Source: Mycetohabitans endofungorum (GTDB lineage Bacteria; Pseudomonadota; Gammaproteobacteria; Burkholderiales; Burkholderiaceae). From it: a stretch of 44,864 nucleotides of DNA. The position numbers were made by a program, and so were the translations under genes. Numbering within the stretch: the stretch's first letter is position 1; every line of letters starts with the position of its first letter. Positions 37,952 through 44,619 of this stretch are shown piece after piece. The DNA lies in assembly GCF_002927045.1 (NCBI RefSeq), contig NZ_PRDW01000016.1, positions 1 through 44,864 on the forward strand. Reading direction: 5' to 3'. Under the pieces are notes generated by a model, which saw only the letters and a program-made list of their open reading frames with translations, had not been told where the DNA came from and ran no database searches.

Positions 37952-38302
37952 TTAAATGGCTGCCGCTACGACATCTTGAAATGGCTTTGACATAGGGTGT
38001 GGCGGCTAAGGTGTAATCTATGGCCAGCCCGAATTTTGCAACCTCTGGTTCTGACGTCTTTGGCTTGCGCAAATCTATACGGAATCTGAGGTTGAACCTC
38101 GTTCCACGACGAAAACCGCACCGGTCGATCCTCAAAATGTCGGCAGCTGCTAAGAGCTGTACAACTTGTCAGGTTCTTCGTCCGGTCGTTGTGCCGTTGG
38201 ATCGCTTGTTGGCGACGGCGCACGCTACTACGTTCGCGTGCCGTCATGTCAGCATTGACCTAATCCACTCACCGAGCCGGTCGGCTCGTTGGTGTGCACG
38301 CC
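37952..38302. other. Orphan sequence between two IS fragments
   Basis: About 350 bp without a gene that I can recognise. Reading frames exist on both strands (plus 38020-38331, minus 37966-38247), but neither shows a motif or family pattern. The DNA is less GC-rich than the conserved part of the window. It is probably a piece of an element or host gene left between insertion events. Confidence 0.4.
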
Positions 38303-38583
38303 GGCCGGGCAATGTACGAGCTGAACATTGATACGTTCTGCGCGAACAGTAGCTCGGCCAAGGGTCGCGTCGAACGCGCGCATTTGACTCTGCAGGACCG
38401 GCTGGTCAAGGAGATGCGGCTGCGTGATAGCAGCACGGTGGCACAAGCCAATGCGTACGTGCCCTCCTTCATCTCGGCTTACAACGCACGCTTCGCGAAA
38501 CTACTGAAGAGCGATTTCGATGCACACTGGCCGCTACGCTCTGGCGAGAGCCTTGATTTGGCGCTCACGTGGCGCGAGCTGCG
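38303..38583 (+). pseudogene. Internal fragment of a second ISNCY-family transposase
   Basis: The translation AMYELNIDTFCANSSSAKGR, VERAHLTLQDRLVKEMRLRD and DFDAHWPLRSGESLDLALTW matches the intact-core part of the transposase at about 37117-37393 with scattered substitutions. Both ends are cut: the left joins the orphan sequence and the right joins an IS3-family piece at 38584. It shows that at least two copies of this IS have been in the region. Confidence 0.88.
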
Positions 38584-38757
38584 GATAATGGCATGGCAGA
38601 AAACTTCATGAAGACGATGAAGCGCGACTACGTTGCGTTCATGCCGAAGCCTGACGCGGTGAGCACCGTTCGCAATCTGGCCCTTCGTCTGAACATTACA
38701 ACGAGAAGCACCCGCACAGCGCGCTGAAATACCGCTCGTCGCACGCGTTTCGACGTA
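38584..38757 (+). pseudogene. 3' fragment of an IS3-family orfB
   Basis: The plus frame reads DNGMAENFMKTMKRDYVAFM and PKPDAVSTVRNLA, then after a shift HYNEKHPHSALKYRSSHAFR. This is the C-terminal end of an IS3-family integrase-core transposase (usual form MAESFVKTMKRDY...HPHSALKYRSP-EFRR), which includes the catalytic glutamate region. The 5' two-thirds are missing and a frameshift lies at about 38685. It is fused directly to the ISNCY fragment, so one insertion or deletion event joined them. Confidence 0.8.
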
Positions 38758-38920
38758 GGTGCCGCCATGCCGCCGATGACGCCGGCAAAGCGAATGCCGC
38801 CGGCATCGGTGTCCAGAGGGCGGAAGCTTGGAAAGAACGGTGGTATCGCGTCAGGCCCGGCACTATCGGCTGCTGAAGGATTGGGGATTGTGCTGTCGGT
38901 TCAGGTTCACGGTGGTCTTC

Positions 38921-39886
38921 TCAGCCATAGTTGGCTGTCGTCACGAATCCCGCAAGTTCTTGTCCGTAGCGCACCGGTTCCTCGTAAAAGGGGCTATGTC
39001 CGCTCTCGTAGAAGAGCGACAGGCGGCTGTTCGCGTGAATTGACTTGATCCGTTCCGACATCGCCATGCGGACGAGCCGGTCATGGACGCCGTGTGTCAG
39101 CAAGATCGGGCCAGAATAGGCTTTAAAGACGGGCTCGAAATTGGGCGTCTCCGTCTTGATAAAGCCCTCGTTCACGGCCCGTGTCGTCATGCCGTTGACG
39201 ACCAGCATGCGCTGCATCTGCACCTTTGTCGGCGGCTGGTGGAAGCAGGCAGCGAGGAAGTCGGCCGTGGCCGCGGTCCGTACGGCGAGATTGTGAGAGG
39301 TGGTGGTGGTGGTGAATGCTGCCGCCTCCTCGGTGAGAAGCTCCGGCGACAGGTTCGTGACGGCGTCAACCAGGTTGATGCCGGCAATTGCACCGCCGCC
39401 ATATTTGCGCAGGTACGCACCCACCACGAAGCCGCCGAGCGACCAGCCCACCAGCACCGGTCGGCGAAGCTTGGTGCCGGCAATAACGGCGGCGATGTCA
39501 TCCGCCCATCGATCGGCTTCGGAATAGGCTTGGAGCGAAACCGGCTTGTCGGAATCACCATGGCCGCGCAGATCGAAGCCGACCATGCGGAAGTGCGTTA
39601 GCGCAGGATCGGCGAACTGCTTCTCCCAACTCAGGCGGCTCTGACGCAGGCCGTGAATGAACAGAATCTCAGGCGCTTGGCTGTCGCCCTGCGTCTCGCC
39701 CGCCAGCATCACGCCATCGGCGGAGCGGACGACGAACGGCTCGCGCGCAGGTACAGCCCTATCCGGAAAGGCACCCGGTTTGTTGACGAATGCGCTGGCC
39801 CCTCGAGGTGTCGCATAGGCGACTTTGGCGGCCAGGGCGGCGAGGCCGGCCGTGCCGGCGAGGAAGGTACGTCTTGAGTGGTTCAT
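38921..39886 (-). CDS. Tat-exported alpha/beta hydrolase
   Basis: A 321-residue alpha/beta-fold hydrolase with a twin-arginine signal: SRRTFLAGTAGLAALAAKVA (RR at residues 4-5), so it is exported folded. The nucleophile elbow is GWSLGG (Ser), the oxyanion region is ILFIHGLRQSRLSW, and the catalytic histidine is in YESGHSPFYEEP near the C terminus. MRRM-type lid residues cannot be assigned a substrate. The family includes haloperoxidase-like and esterase enzymes. The ATG at 39886 is preferred to the GTG at 39895 because a GGAGTG site precedes it. It is divergent from a TetR regulator, which probably represses it. The pair is intact within a field of broken elements. Confidence 0.9.
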   Translation of the reverse strand: MNHSRRTFLAGTAGLAALAAKVAYATPRGASAFVNKPGAFPDRAVPAREPFVVRSADGVMLAGETQGDSQAPEILFIHGLRQSRLSWEKQFADPALTHFRMVGFDLRGHGDSDKPVSLQAYSEADRWADDIAAVIAGTKLRRPVLVGWSLGGFVVGAYLRKYGGGAIAGINLVDAVTNLSPELLTEEAAAFTTTTTSHNLAVRTAATADFLAACFHQPPTKVQMQRMLVVNGMTTRAVNEGFIKTETPNFEPVFKAYSGPILLTHGVHDRLVRMAMSERIKSIHANSRLSLFYESGHSPFYEEPVRYGQELAGFVTTANYG

Positions 39887-39963
39887 GAGGGTCACTCCAT
39901 GTTGTTTAGTGATTGATAATTTACTCGCTTGACTTTTCTTGTCAAGGGTTGTTTAGTGTCGTT
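39887..39963. promoter_or_regulatory. Divergent promoter/operator between hydrolase and TetR gene
   Basis: The 77-bp gap contains the inverted repeat CTTGAC-TTTTCTT-GTCAAG (39928-39946) and two direct copies of TTGTTTAGTG (39902-39911 and 39949-39958, 47 bp apart). For the hydrolase, TTGACA (39945-39940, minus) and TAAATT (39923-39918, minus) form a -35/-10 pair with 16 bp spacing. For tetR, TTGACT (39929-39934) and TTTAGT (39952-39957) have a 17-bp spacing but lie very close to the ATG. The symmetrical repeat overlaps both -35 boxes, so one regulator dimer could shut both genes. Confidence 0.7.
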
Positions 39964-40581
39964 ATGGAACGAGACTCAAAATCGCGCGGCGGGCGGCCTT
40001 GGAGCTTCGACCGGGAAAAGGCGATCGACACCGCGATGCGGCTGTTCTGGCGGCACGGCTATGAGGGGGTATCGATCGGTGATCTTACGAAGGAGATTGG
40101 GATAGCGCCTCCCAGCCTGTATGCTGCCTTCGGCAGCAAGGCGGAGCTTTATCGGGAAGCTGTTAGCCGCTATGAGGCGACGCTCGGGGGCCTCGATGTG
40201 GCGTCCATCAACTCGGCAACATCGCTGGCGGAGGCGGTGCGAGTATTGCTTGAGGAAGCCGTGAAAGCCGTAACCAACCCTCACCTTGAGCGAGGTTGCT
40301 TGATCTCAAGCGGCATGATCGCGTGTCACCCGGCGCATGTCTCGCTCGCCCGCGACGCGGCCGCGCGGCGTGATGCCATGCGCGAACGGATTGCGCAAGC
40401 GCTCCAGCCCTTTGCGGGGGCGCACGAAGTTCAGCGTTTGGCGCGCTATCTGGCGGCCGTCATGCAGGGCATTTCGATCCAGGCGCGCGACGGTAGCAAC
40501 CCGACGCAGCTGCAAGAGATCGTTGAAGAGGTGGTAGCGGGTGTCGCAGCACGGCTTTCTGAGGATGGGCAACTATATTGA
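39964..40581 (+). CDS. TetR/AcrR-family transcriptional regulator
   Basis: A 205-residue regulator with a TetR-type N-terminal helix-turn-helix: PWSFDREKAIDTAMRLFWRH, then GYEGVSIGDLTKEIGIAPPS and LYAAFGSKAELYREAVSRYE, a very clear family signature (residues about 12-70). The C-terminal ligand-binding region (about 90-200) contains LERGCLISSGMIAC and AVMQGISIQARDGSNPTQLQ, typical of the AcrR-like C domain. The ATG at 39964 is chosen; the upstream in-frame TTG at 39913 falls in the operator region. It is divergent from the alpha/beta hydrolase and probably autoregulates through the shared operator. The ligand is unknown. Confidence 0.92.
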   Translation: MERDSKSRGGRPWSFDREKAIDTAMRLFWRHGYEGVSIGDLTKEIGIAPPSLYAAFGSKAELYREAVSRYEATLGGLDVASINSATSLAEAVRVLLEEAVKAVTNPHLERGCLISSGMIACHPAHVSLARDAAARRDAMRERIAQALQPFAGAHEVQRLARYLAAVMQGISIQARDGSNPTQLQEIVEEVVAGVAARLSEDGQLY

Positions 40582-40658
40582 CGGTGCTCGAGGTGCAGCC
40601 AAGCCCGGAATCGGCAGGATCAAGCTGGGTTTTGACGCGCCGCAACGAAAGCACATAC

Positions 40659-40730
40659 TCAGCGCTTTTCTGGCCAGCTTGCATCACGAAAACCGCGACC
40701 ACGCGTGCGCTACCGCAAACTGATTGAGCG
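40659..40730 (+). pseudogene. 72-bp fragment of a tyrosine-recombinase-like gene
   Basis: This segment matches 43497-43569 inside the intact recombinase-like gene with only a few mismatches and a one-base deletion. It encodes AFLASLHHENRD and then shifts frame before the RYRKLIER segment. No other part of the gene is found nearby; the following base pairs belong to an IS3-family fragment. It is either a deletion relic of a second copy or the result of copying a short patch. Confidence 0.8.
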
Positions 40731-40982
40731 CGCTAGAACATGCATTGATCACACGCTTCGGCACGCTTGGGCGAGTACCGCAAGCATTCTTGCTACGCTC
40801 AGATAACGGCATGGTCGAGCGCGTGATGCGCACCCTCAAGGAGCAATGCACGCATGGCCACCGCTTCGAGACCTTGCAGCACGCGAGCAGGGTTATAGGC
40901 GACTGGATACACAACCACCGGCGCCCGCACCAGGCGCTGGGCATGCGAACGCTCCGTACAGGCGCTCAATTTAGCCGCCTGA
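40731..40982 (+). pseudogene. Internally deleted IS3-family orfB fragment
   Basis: The frame reads ALITRFGTLGRVPQAFLLRS then DNGMVERVMRTLKEQCTHGH and HRRPHQALGM. In intact IS3-family integrase cores about 25-30 residues separate LRSDNG from the catalytic-glutamate segment (usually NG-VERV-RTLKEQC), so an in-frame deletion has removed the middle. A frameshift near 40948 moves the end into another frame (SVQALNLAA and stop at 40980-40982). The sequence belongs to a different IS from the one at 38584-38757. Confidence 0.8.
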
Positions 40983-41113
40983 TGTGTGTGCACGTTGTGC
41001 TGGGTCATTACACCCTGGCTTGACGCAGTGCTTCCGGTATCTTCATTGAAGATGCAAAGTGCTTGCCAATCTTGTTGTGCGTTTCTACAATGGATAAACG
41101 TCAAGAGGTCGTG

Positions 41114-41365
41114 ATGGAACTCAAGATTCAAAAATAGGGCAATAGCGCTGCAGTTCGTTTGCCGAGTGTACTGCTTGAGCAGATCAACGCGTCGGTCGGC
41201 AGTTCGCTCAATGCCGACGTGCGCCCGGATGGCGTGATGCTGACCCCGGCCCGCCGCAAGTATTTGCTGGACGATCTTGTTGCCCAGTGCGACACGAAGG
41301 CGGTTTTTCCGGGCGACATGGCGGCATGGGGCGAGGCCAAATCGGTGGGACGTGAAGCATGGTGA
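41114..41365 (+). pseudogene. mazE: MazE-type antitoxin with amber codon
   Basis: The ATG at 41114 starts MELKIQK and then meets a TAG at 41135-41137, where homologues have tryptophan (KIQKWGNSAAVRLP). After the stop the frame continues GNSAAVRLPSVLLEQINASV and is intact to the TGA at 41363-41365, so the TGG-to-TAG change is the only visible lesion. The AbrB/MazE N-terminal swapped-hairpin fold needs this first strand for DNA binding; internal restart would remove it. It overlaps the mazF-type gene by 7 bp. Confidence 0.85.
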
Positions 41366-41702
41366 GGCGGGCCAAGTTCGAGCGCGGCGATATCGTGCGC
41401 GTGAGCCTGAATCCGACTGTGGGGCGAGAGCAGCAAGGCGATTTTCGCCTGGCGCTCGTTCTATCTCCGGCGGCGTTCAACGCCTTAGGCGTGGCGCTCG
41501 TTGCCCCGATCACCCAAGGCGGCGAATTGGCTCGCTTTGCTGGCTTCGCCGTACCGCTTTGCGGTTCTGGAGCCGAGACGCAAGGTGTTGCGCTCGTCAA
41601 CATGGCGCGTACCTGGAGGCGAACGGCGTGCGTAAGGTCGAACGCGCACCGGTCGAAGTGGTTGAGGACGCGCTGGCTCGGCTTCAGGCGATTATCGAGT
41701 GA
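41359..41702 (+). pseudogene. mazF: MazF/PemK-type toxin, frameshifted
   Basis: The toxin frame begins MVRRAKFERGDIVRVSLNPT with the PemK/MazF start (RGDIV--LNPT-GREQQG) and runs to VALVNMART, at about 41620. There the expected continuation, LEANGVRKVERAPVEVVEDA, is found in another frame, ending at the TGA at 41700-41702; a few bases are missing around 41617. Instead the original frame runs on to a stop at 41766 with unrelated residues. Loss of the C-terminal helix, after loss of the antitoxin's first strand, suggests that the pair has decayed together. Confidence 0.85.
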
Positions 41703-41712
41703 GGAAAACGCG

Positions 41713-41973
41713 ATGAGCAACGAGTTCTGGAACCTGACGTACGCGCTGGGCAACACGCAGCGGTAGGTCGGCGACGCGAACAATCCGCAAGCGCGCTAGT
41801 CTGCGATGTAAGGTGCTTCCGTCATCAACAAGAACGGCTGGCGTGTCTGGATCGAACATCATAAGGTAGGCGAACGACTGTACGAGAGCGGGCGCGAAAA
41901 GACGCATCGCCAGGATGGCAGCTTTATCGGCAGTGAGTGCCGGCGAGGATGTCATTGCCGGCGTCGAAGCTGA
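41713..41973 (+). pseudogene. Gene with three in-frame stops, unidentified
   Basis: From the ATG at 41713 (GAGGAAA site upstream) one frame reads MSNEFWNLTYALGNTQR-stop, VGDANNPQAR-stop, SAM-stop, then GASVINKNGWRVWIEHHKVG, ERLYESGREKTHRQDGSFIG and on to a TGA at 41971-41973. The three internal stops (TAG, TAG, TAA) each differ by one transition from a sense codon (TGG, CAG, CAA), and restoring them gives a continuous protein-like sequence of about 86 residues. I do not recognise the family. It follows the broken mazEF pair directly. Confidence 0.6.
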
Positions 41974-42152
41974 GCAGCACGCTCAAGTAGATAAAGACAC
42001 TGTAGTCGTCGCGCCGCTGGCTCAACTTGTCCCCGTCGGCGGCAACCGCAACCCATAGCAAGCCGTAGCCGACTGGCATGACTGGCACGATCGCGGATAC
42101 TCGTCCTGATTCCTGAGCTCCGAGTTCGACAGTGATAGACAGTCATCTTATT

Positions 42153-42168
42153 ATGACCATGTGGTCAT
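42153..42168. promoter_or_regulatory. Palindromic operator of the phd-vapC toxin-antitoxin pair
   Basis: ATGACCA-TG-TGGTCAT is a perfect 16-bp palindrome that ends 19 bp before the antitoxin ATG. It overlaps a -10-like TATTAT (42149-42154); TTCGAC (42125-42130) lies about 18 bp upstream as a possible -35. Type II antitoxins usually repress their own operon by binding such sites. Confidence 0.7.
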
Positions 42169-42187
42169 TTTAATGATTGAGATCCTC

Positions 42188-42421
42188 ATGAAAACCTTGA
42201 CTGTCGTTGAAGCCAAGTCTCATTTCTCAGCTCTGTTGGCTGAGATAGAGGCCGGCGCGGAAATTGCTATCACCCGCCATGGGAAAATTGTGGCGCGGAT
42301 GGTCCCAAATCACCCAAGCGTCGCAGCCGATGCTTTCCGTGACTTCTGGGCGAGCCAGGATGATATTGATCTGCAAGCTCCGGAAGATAGGCCAGCCGAG
42401 ACCGTAGTCTCGATGGATTAG
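42188..42421 (+). CDS. Phd/YefM-family antitoxin
   Basis: A 77-residue antitoxin beginning MKTLTVVEAKSHFSALLAEI, the standard Phd/YefM signature (TV-EAK--FS-LL), continuing EAGAEIAITRHGKIVARMVP. The C-terminal acidic tail (WASQDDIDLQAPEDRPAETV) is the part that would occupy the toxin. Starts at 42173 (MIEI...) and 42161 (GTG) are possible in frame; the ATG at 42188 gives the family-length product. The toxin gene starts 3 bp after the stop, so the two are one operon. The palindrome just upstream is its likely operator. Confidence 0.92.
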   Translation: MKTLTVVEAKSHFSALLAEIEAGAEIAITRHGKIVARMVPNHPSVAADAFRDFWASQDDIDLQAPEDRPAETVVSMD

Positions 42422-42424
42422 TCC

Positions 42425-42838
42425 ATGGCCGCGCTCTACCTGTTGGATACCAACATTTTAATTGCGGCTTTGAAAGGACACCCAGACATACAGCAGCGGC
42501 TAGAAACGCTGCCGCTCAGTAGCATGCGCCTATCGGTGATTGTGCTTGGCGAGTTGGAATTTGGCGCGGGAAAAAGCGCTCATAGTGAGCGCAACCGCGC
42601 CCGTCTCGCCATTCTGGCGCAACGGCTGCCGCTCGTCGGCTTCGATGCTGAGACCACCCGCTACTATGCGCGGGTGAGGGCATTTCTAGAACAGCAAGGC
42701 ACCCCAATCGGCGCCAATGACACATGGATCGCAGCCCAGGCGCTAGCCATTAAAGCCACACTAGTCACGGATAACGAACGCGAGTTCTCTCGCGTGCCGG
42801 ATCTGTCACTGGAAAACTGGCTGGCCAGAGGGCGATGA
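42425..42838 (+). CDS. vapC: VapC-type PIN-domain ribonuclease toxin
   Basis: A 137-residue PIN-domain endoribonuclease. The metal-binding acidic residues are visible: Asp8 in YLLDTNILIAAL, Glu in VIVLGELEFGAGKS, and the Asp pair in IGANDTWIAAQALAIKATLV, with TDNEREFSRVPDLSLENWL at the end. VapC toxins cleave specific RNAs such as initiator tRNA and stop translation. The gene starts 3 bp after the antitoxin stop. It is intact, and together with its antitoxin it is a complete module. Confidence 0.94.
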   Translation: MAALYLLDTNILIAALKGHPDIQQRLETLPLSSMRLSVIVLGELEFGAGKSAHSERNRARLAILAQRLPLVGFDAETTRYYARVRAFLEQQGTPIGANDTWIAAQALAIKATLVTDNEREFSRVPDLSLENWLARGR

Positions 42839-43078
42839 AGTCGCGGGCGAGTTTTCGAAAGCGATTGAGCCATCCGAAACTGCGCTCGACGGCCCATCGC
42901 GCGGCAGCAGGATAAAGCCCTTCTTTGCCTCTGGCAGTTTGATAACCTGCAATTCGATGCCTTTATTTCGCGCGGTTTGCGCAGGTTTTTCTGCTGTATA
43001 GCCTTGGTCGGCAAAGGCAAGCTTCACGCTCTGCCTGGTCACAAGCCGCACCTCTTATGCCAACACCTGAACCTGCAT
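42839..43078 (-). pseudogene. C-terminal fragment of an IS5-family transposase
   Basis: The minus frame reads TRQSVKLAFADQGYTAEKPA, ELQVIKLPEAKKGFILLPR and, after a one-base deletion in a CGC-GATGG stretch, WAVERSFGWLNRFRKLARD. This is the second half of an IS5-family transposase with the catalytic Glu of the WAVERSFGW block. An additional TAA lies at about 43062. It abuts the vapC stop, so the IS insertion or a later deletion removed the rest. It differs in sequence from the IS5 remnant at 35883-36280, so it comes from a different element. Confidence 0.85.
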
Positions 43079-43228
43079 GCGCTCTTTTCTTAGCTGGACA
43101 AGACAGATTGGCCGTTTTTAATGTGGTTTGCGCCTTGACCTACTCCACGGACTGTGCGGCATTGAGTTTCGCCTTGTACGCGACGTGCTGATCTGTTGCA
43201 AGGCAGTCATGACTACGGCATACTGATT

Positions 43229-43244
43229 ATGCAGTTAACAGTCA
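43229..43244. repeat. 16-bp inverted repeat in the recombinase-like gene, copy 1
   Basis: ATGCAGTTAACAGTCA at 43229-43244 includes a candidate start codon of the recombinase-like gene. The exact reverse complement stands at 43839-43854, 610 bp away and inside the gene. Confidence 0.85.
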
Positions 43245-44260
43245 ATTGCTTATTAGCTCCCACCCCTCCCCTGTCTGCCATGACCGAAGCTGATTTGTTT
43301 GCCGCCCAAAAACGCACCGACTGGGACCGCGCACCAATCCAATCATTTGAAGCGTGGCTGGCCAGGCAATCCGGACGGGGCACCAGCTCCACCTTGCAAC
43401 CGTCTACGGCTAAGGTCTATCTGGCTCAATGGCGCGCCTTCCTGCGCTATCTTAACGCGCGCCGCATCCCTCTGAGCGCGGTGACATCCGACACGATCAG
43501 CGCTTTTCTGGCCAGCTTGCATCACGAAAACCGTGACCAACGCTTACGCTACCGCAAACTGATTGAGCGTGTATTCGTCGATATCGACGCGTGTACACGG
43601 CAACAGGCAAGCGTCAATCCCGCTGTCGGCGCGTTGTGCGACAGCCAAGCCACGTGGAAGCGTGTCAAAGGTAACCAGGACACCGATTTTCTTTCGCCGC
43701 AGGAAAGGCAACGCATCATCGACACGCTGTTGTCCCCGGTGGCGAGCACGCATTACGCGCGCTGGCACAGCTTACGGGATCGCGCGTTGGTCGCGACGTT
43801 TCTGGGCGCGGGGTTAAAGGTGTCGCAAGCACTTAAAATGACTGTTAACTGCATTAATATTGGGCCAGATCGGCTTATGCACATTACCGCGCCAGGTTCA
43901 CGTTTCTCGCATCAACCCCGGCCCGAGCCGTTTGCACACTCGGCGCTGGCGCGCTGGTTAGTCGAACGGCACGCCAGTGGTGTGAACAGTCCATGGGTCT
44001 TTCCCGGCGCACGGGATGGACGTCCGATGCACGCGGTCACCGCGCTGCGCGCCACCGAGGCGATCGTGCGCGCCTGCGGCGTAGCCGACAGACGGCAGGC
44101 GCGCACCAGTCCCCAGACGCTGCGCAATAGTTACATCGCGGCGCTATTTGAGGACGGACAGACCACGCTGGCGGTCAGCCAGGTGCTCGGCGTGGAGCTG
44201 ATCACCGCCGAGCGTCTCAAAAAGGCATGGCAGAAGTGGGCGCGAGAAAAATCAGTTTGA
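43229..44260 (+). CDS. Tyrosine-recombinase-like protein lacking canonical catalytic residues
   Basis: A 343-residue protein with the two-domain layout of XerC/D-type recombinases: a SAM-like N-terminal core-binding domain (STAKVYLAQWRAFLRYLNAR, TISAFLASLHHENRD) and a C-terminal domain (LSPQERQRIIDTLL, SLRDRALVATFLGAGLKVSQ). The expected active site is largely absent: box I Arg of GLR-x-S-E is Lys (GLKVSQ); the HxLR His is Gln (SPQTLRNSY); the LGH His is Val (LGVEL); no tyrosine follows. Only the HxxR arginine is kept. It may have become a non-catalytic DNA-binding partner, or use a different chemistry. Starts at 43229 and 43280 (MTEADLF) are possible; neither has a clear ribosome-binding site, so the N terminus is uncertain. 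A large hairpin follows the stop. Confidence 0.8.
   Translation: MQLTVNCLLAPTPPLSAMTEADLFAAQKRTDWDRAPIQSFEAWLARQSGRGTSSTLQPSTAKVYLAQWRAFLRYLNARRIPLSAVTSDTISAFLASLHHENRDQRLRYRKLIERVFVDIDACTRQQASVNPAVGALCDSQATWKRVKGNQDTDFLSPQERQRIIDTLLSPVASTHYARWHSLRDRALVATFLGAGLKVSQALKMTVNCINIGPDRLMHITAPGSRFSHQPRPEPFAHSALARWLVERHASGVNSPWVFPGARDGRPMHAVTALRATEAIVRACGVADRRQARTSPQTLRNSYIAALFEDGQTTLAVSQVLGVELITAERLKKAWQKWAREKSV
43839..43854. repeat. 16-bp inverted repeat in the recombinase-like gene, copy 2
   Basis: TGACTGTTAACTGCAT, the exact reverse complement of 43229-43244. It encodes the K-MTVNCI segment of the recombinase-like protein. Confidence 0.85.
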
Positions 44261-44267
44261 AGCTAAA

Positions 44268-44302
44268 TGAAGGCTGGCGCTGCTACGCAGCACCAGCCTT
44301 CA
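44268..44302. terminator. Long hairpin downstream of the recombinase-like gene
   Basis: TGAAGGCTGG (44268-44277) pairs with CCAGCCTTCA (44293-44302), and GCTGC (44279-44283) with GCAGC (44287-44291), with one mismatch between the stems and a TAC loop: 15 base pairs in all. It begins 7 bp after the stop codon, so it probably ends that transcript or protects its 3' end. No T tract follows on the plus strand. Confidence 0.55.
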
Positions 44303-44560
44303 TCGAAAAACAACCGGAGAGTGACAATTACCCGGGAGTAACATCATCCCATGAGGCAACACGCTGATGTGTACTCGACGCACGGCTCCGGAGCGAACTT
44401 TCCATCGACTAACCCGGCTGCCACGCGGGGAAGCCGAGAACGACAACGGTCCTCGAAGCGTGAGCAACTCCATCAGCGTTCCACCTATCAACACCAACAG
44501 ACGAGAGTCCAATGAACAACGGAGCATGGAGTGCAGTCGCCGCCCATGTACATACGCGTA
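44303..44560. other. Intergenic region before the second toxin-antitoxin pair
   Basis: No gene is supported. Frames on both strands (44367-44588 plus, 44300-44608 minus) lack recognisable domains. The minus frame contains LSFSASPRGSRVSRWKV, a type of sequence commonly seen as a spurious frame near IS elements, but I cannot assign it. Together with the hairpin at 44268-44302 this is the only DNA between the recombinase-like gene and the vapB promoter. Confidence 0.4.
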
Positions 44561-44589
44561 TTTACATAAAGCGATGGATAGTCTATAGT
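44561..44589 (+). promoter_or_regulatory. Promoter of the second vapB/vapC-type pair
   Basis: TTTACA (44561-44566) and TATAGT (44584-44589) are separated by exactly 17 bp, a good sigma-70 match. The predicted start at about 44597 lies 23 bp before the antitoxin ATG. GTAC occurs at 44588-44591 and 44600-44603, a possible pair of operator half-sites. Confidence 0.7.
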
Positions 44590-44619
44590 ACATCCACAGT
44601 ACACGCATCAGGAACCGCT

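Noticed and set aside
38758-38920. Open frames of 70-90 codons between the IS3 fragment and the hydrolase gene
   Set aside because: No family signature; the frames are in high-GC, IS-flanked sequence and are probably chance.
44367-44588. A 73-codon plus frame and the 102-codon minus frame before vapB
   Set aside because: Neither has a ribosome-binding site or domain, and the plus frame covers the vapB promoter.
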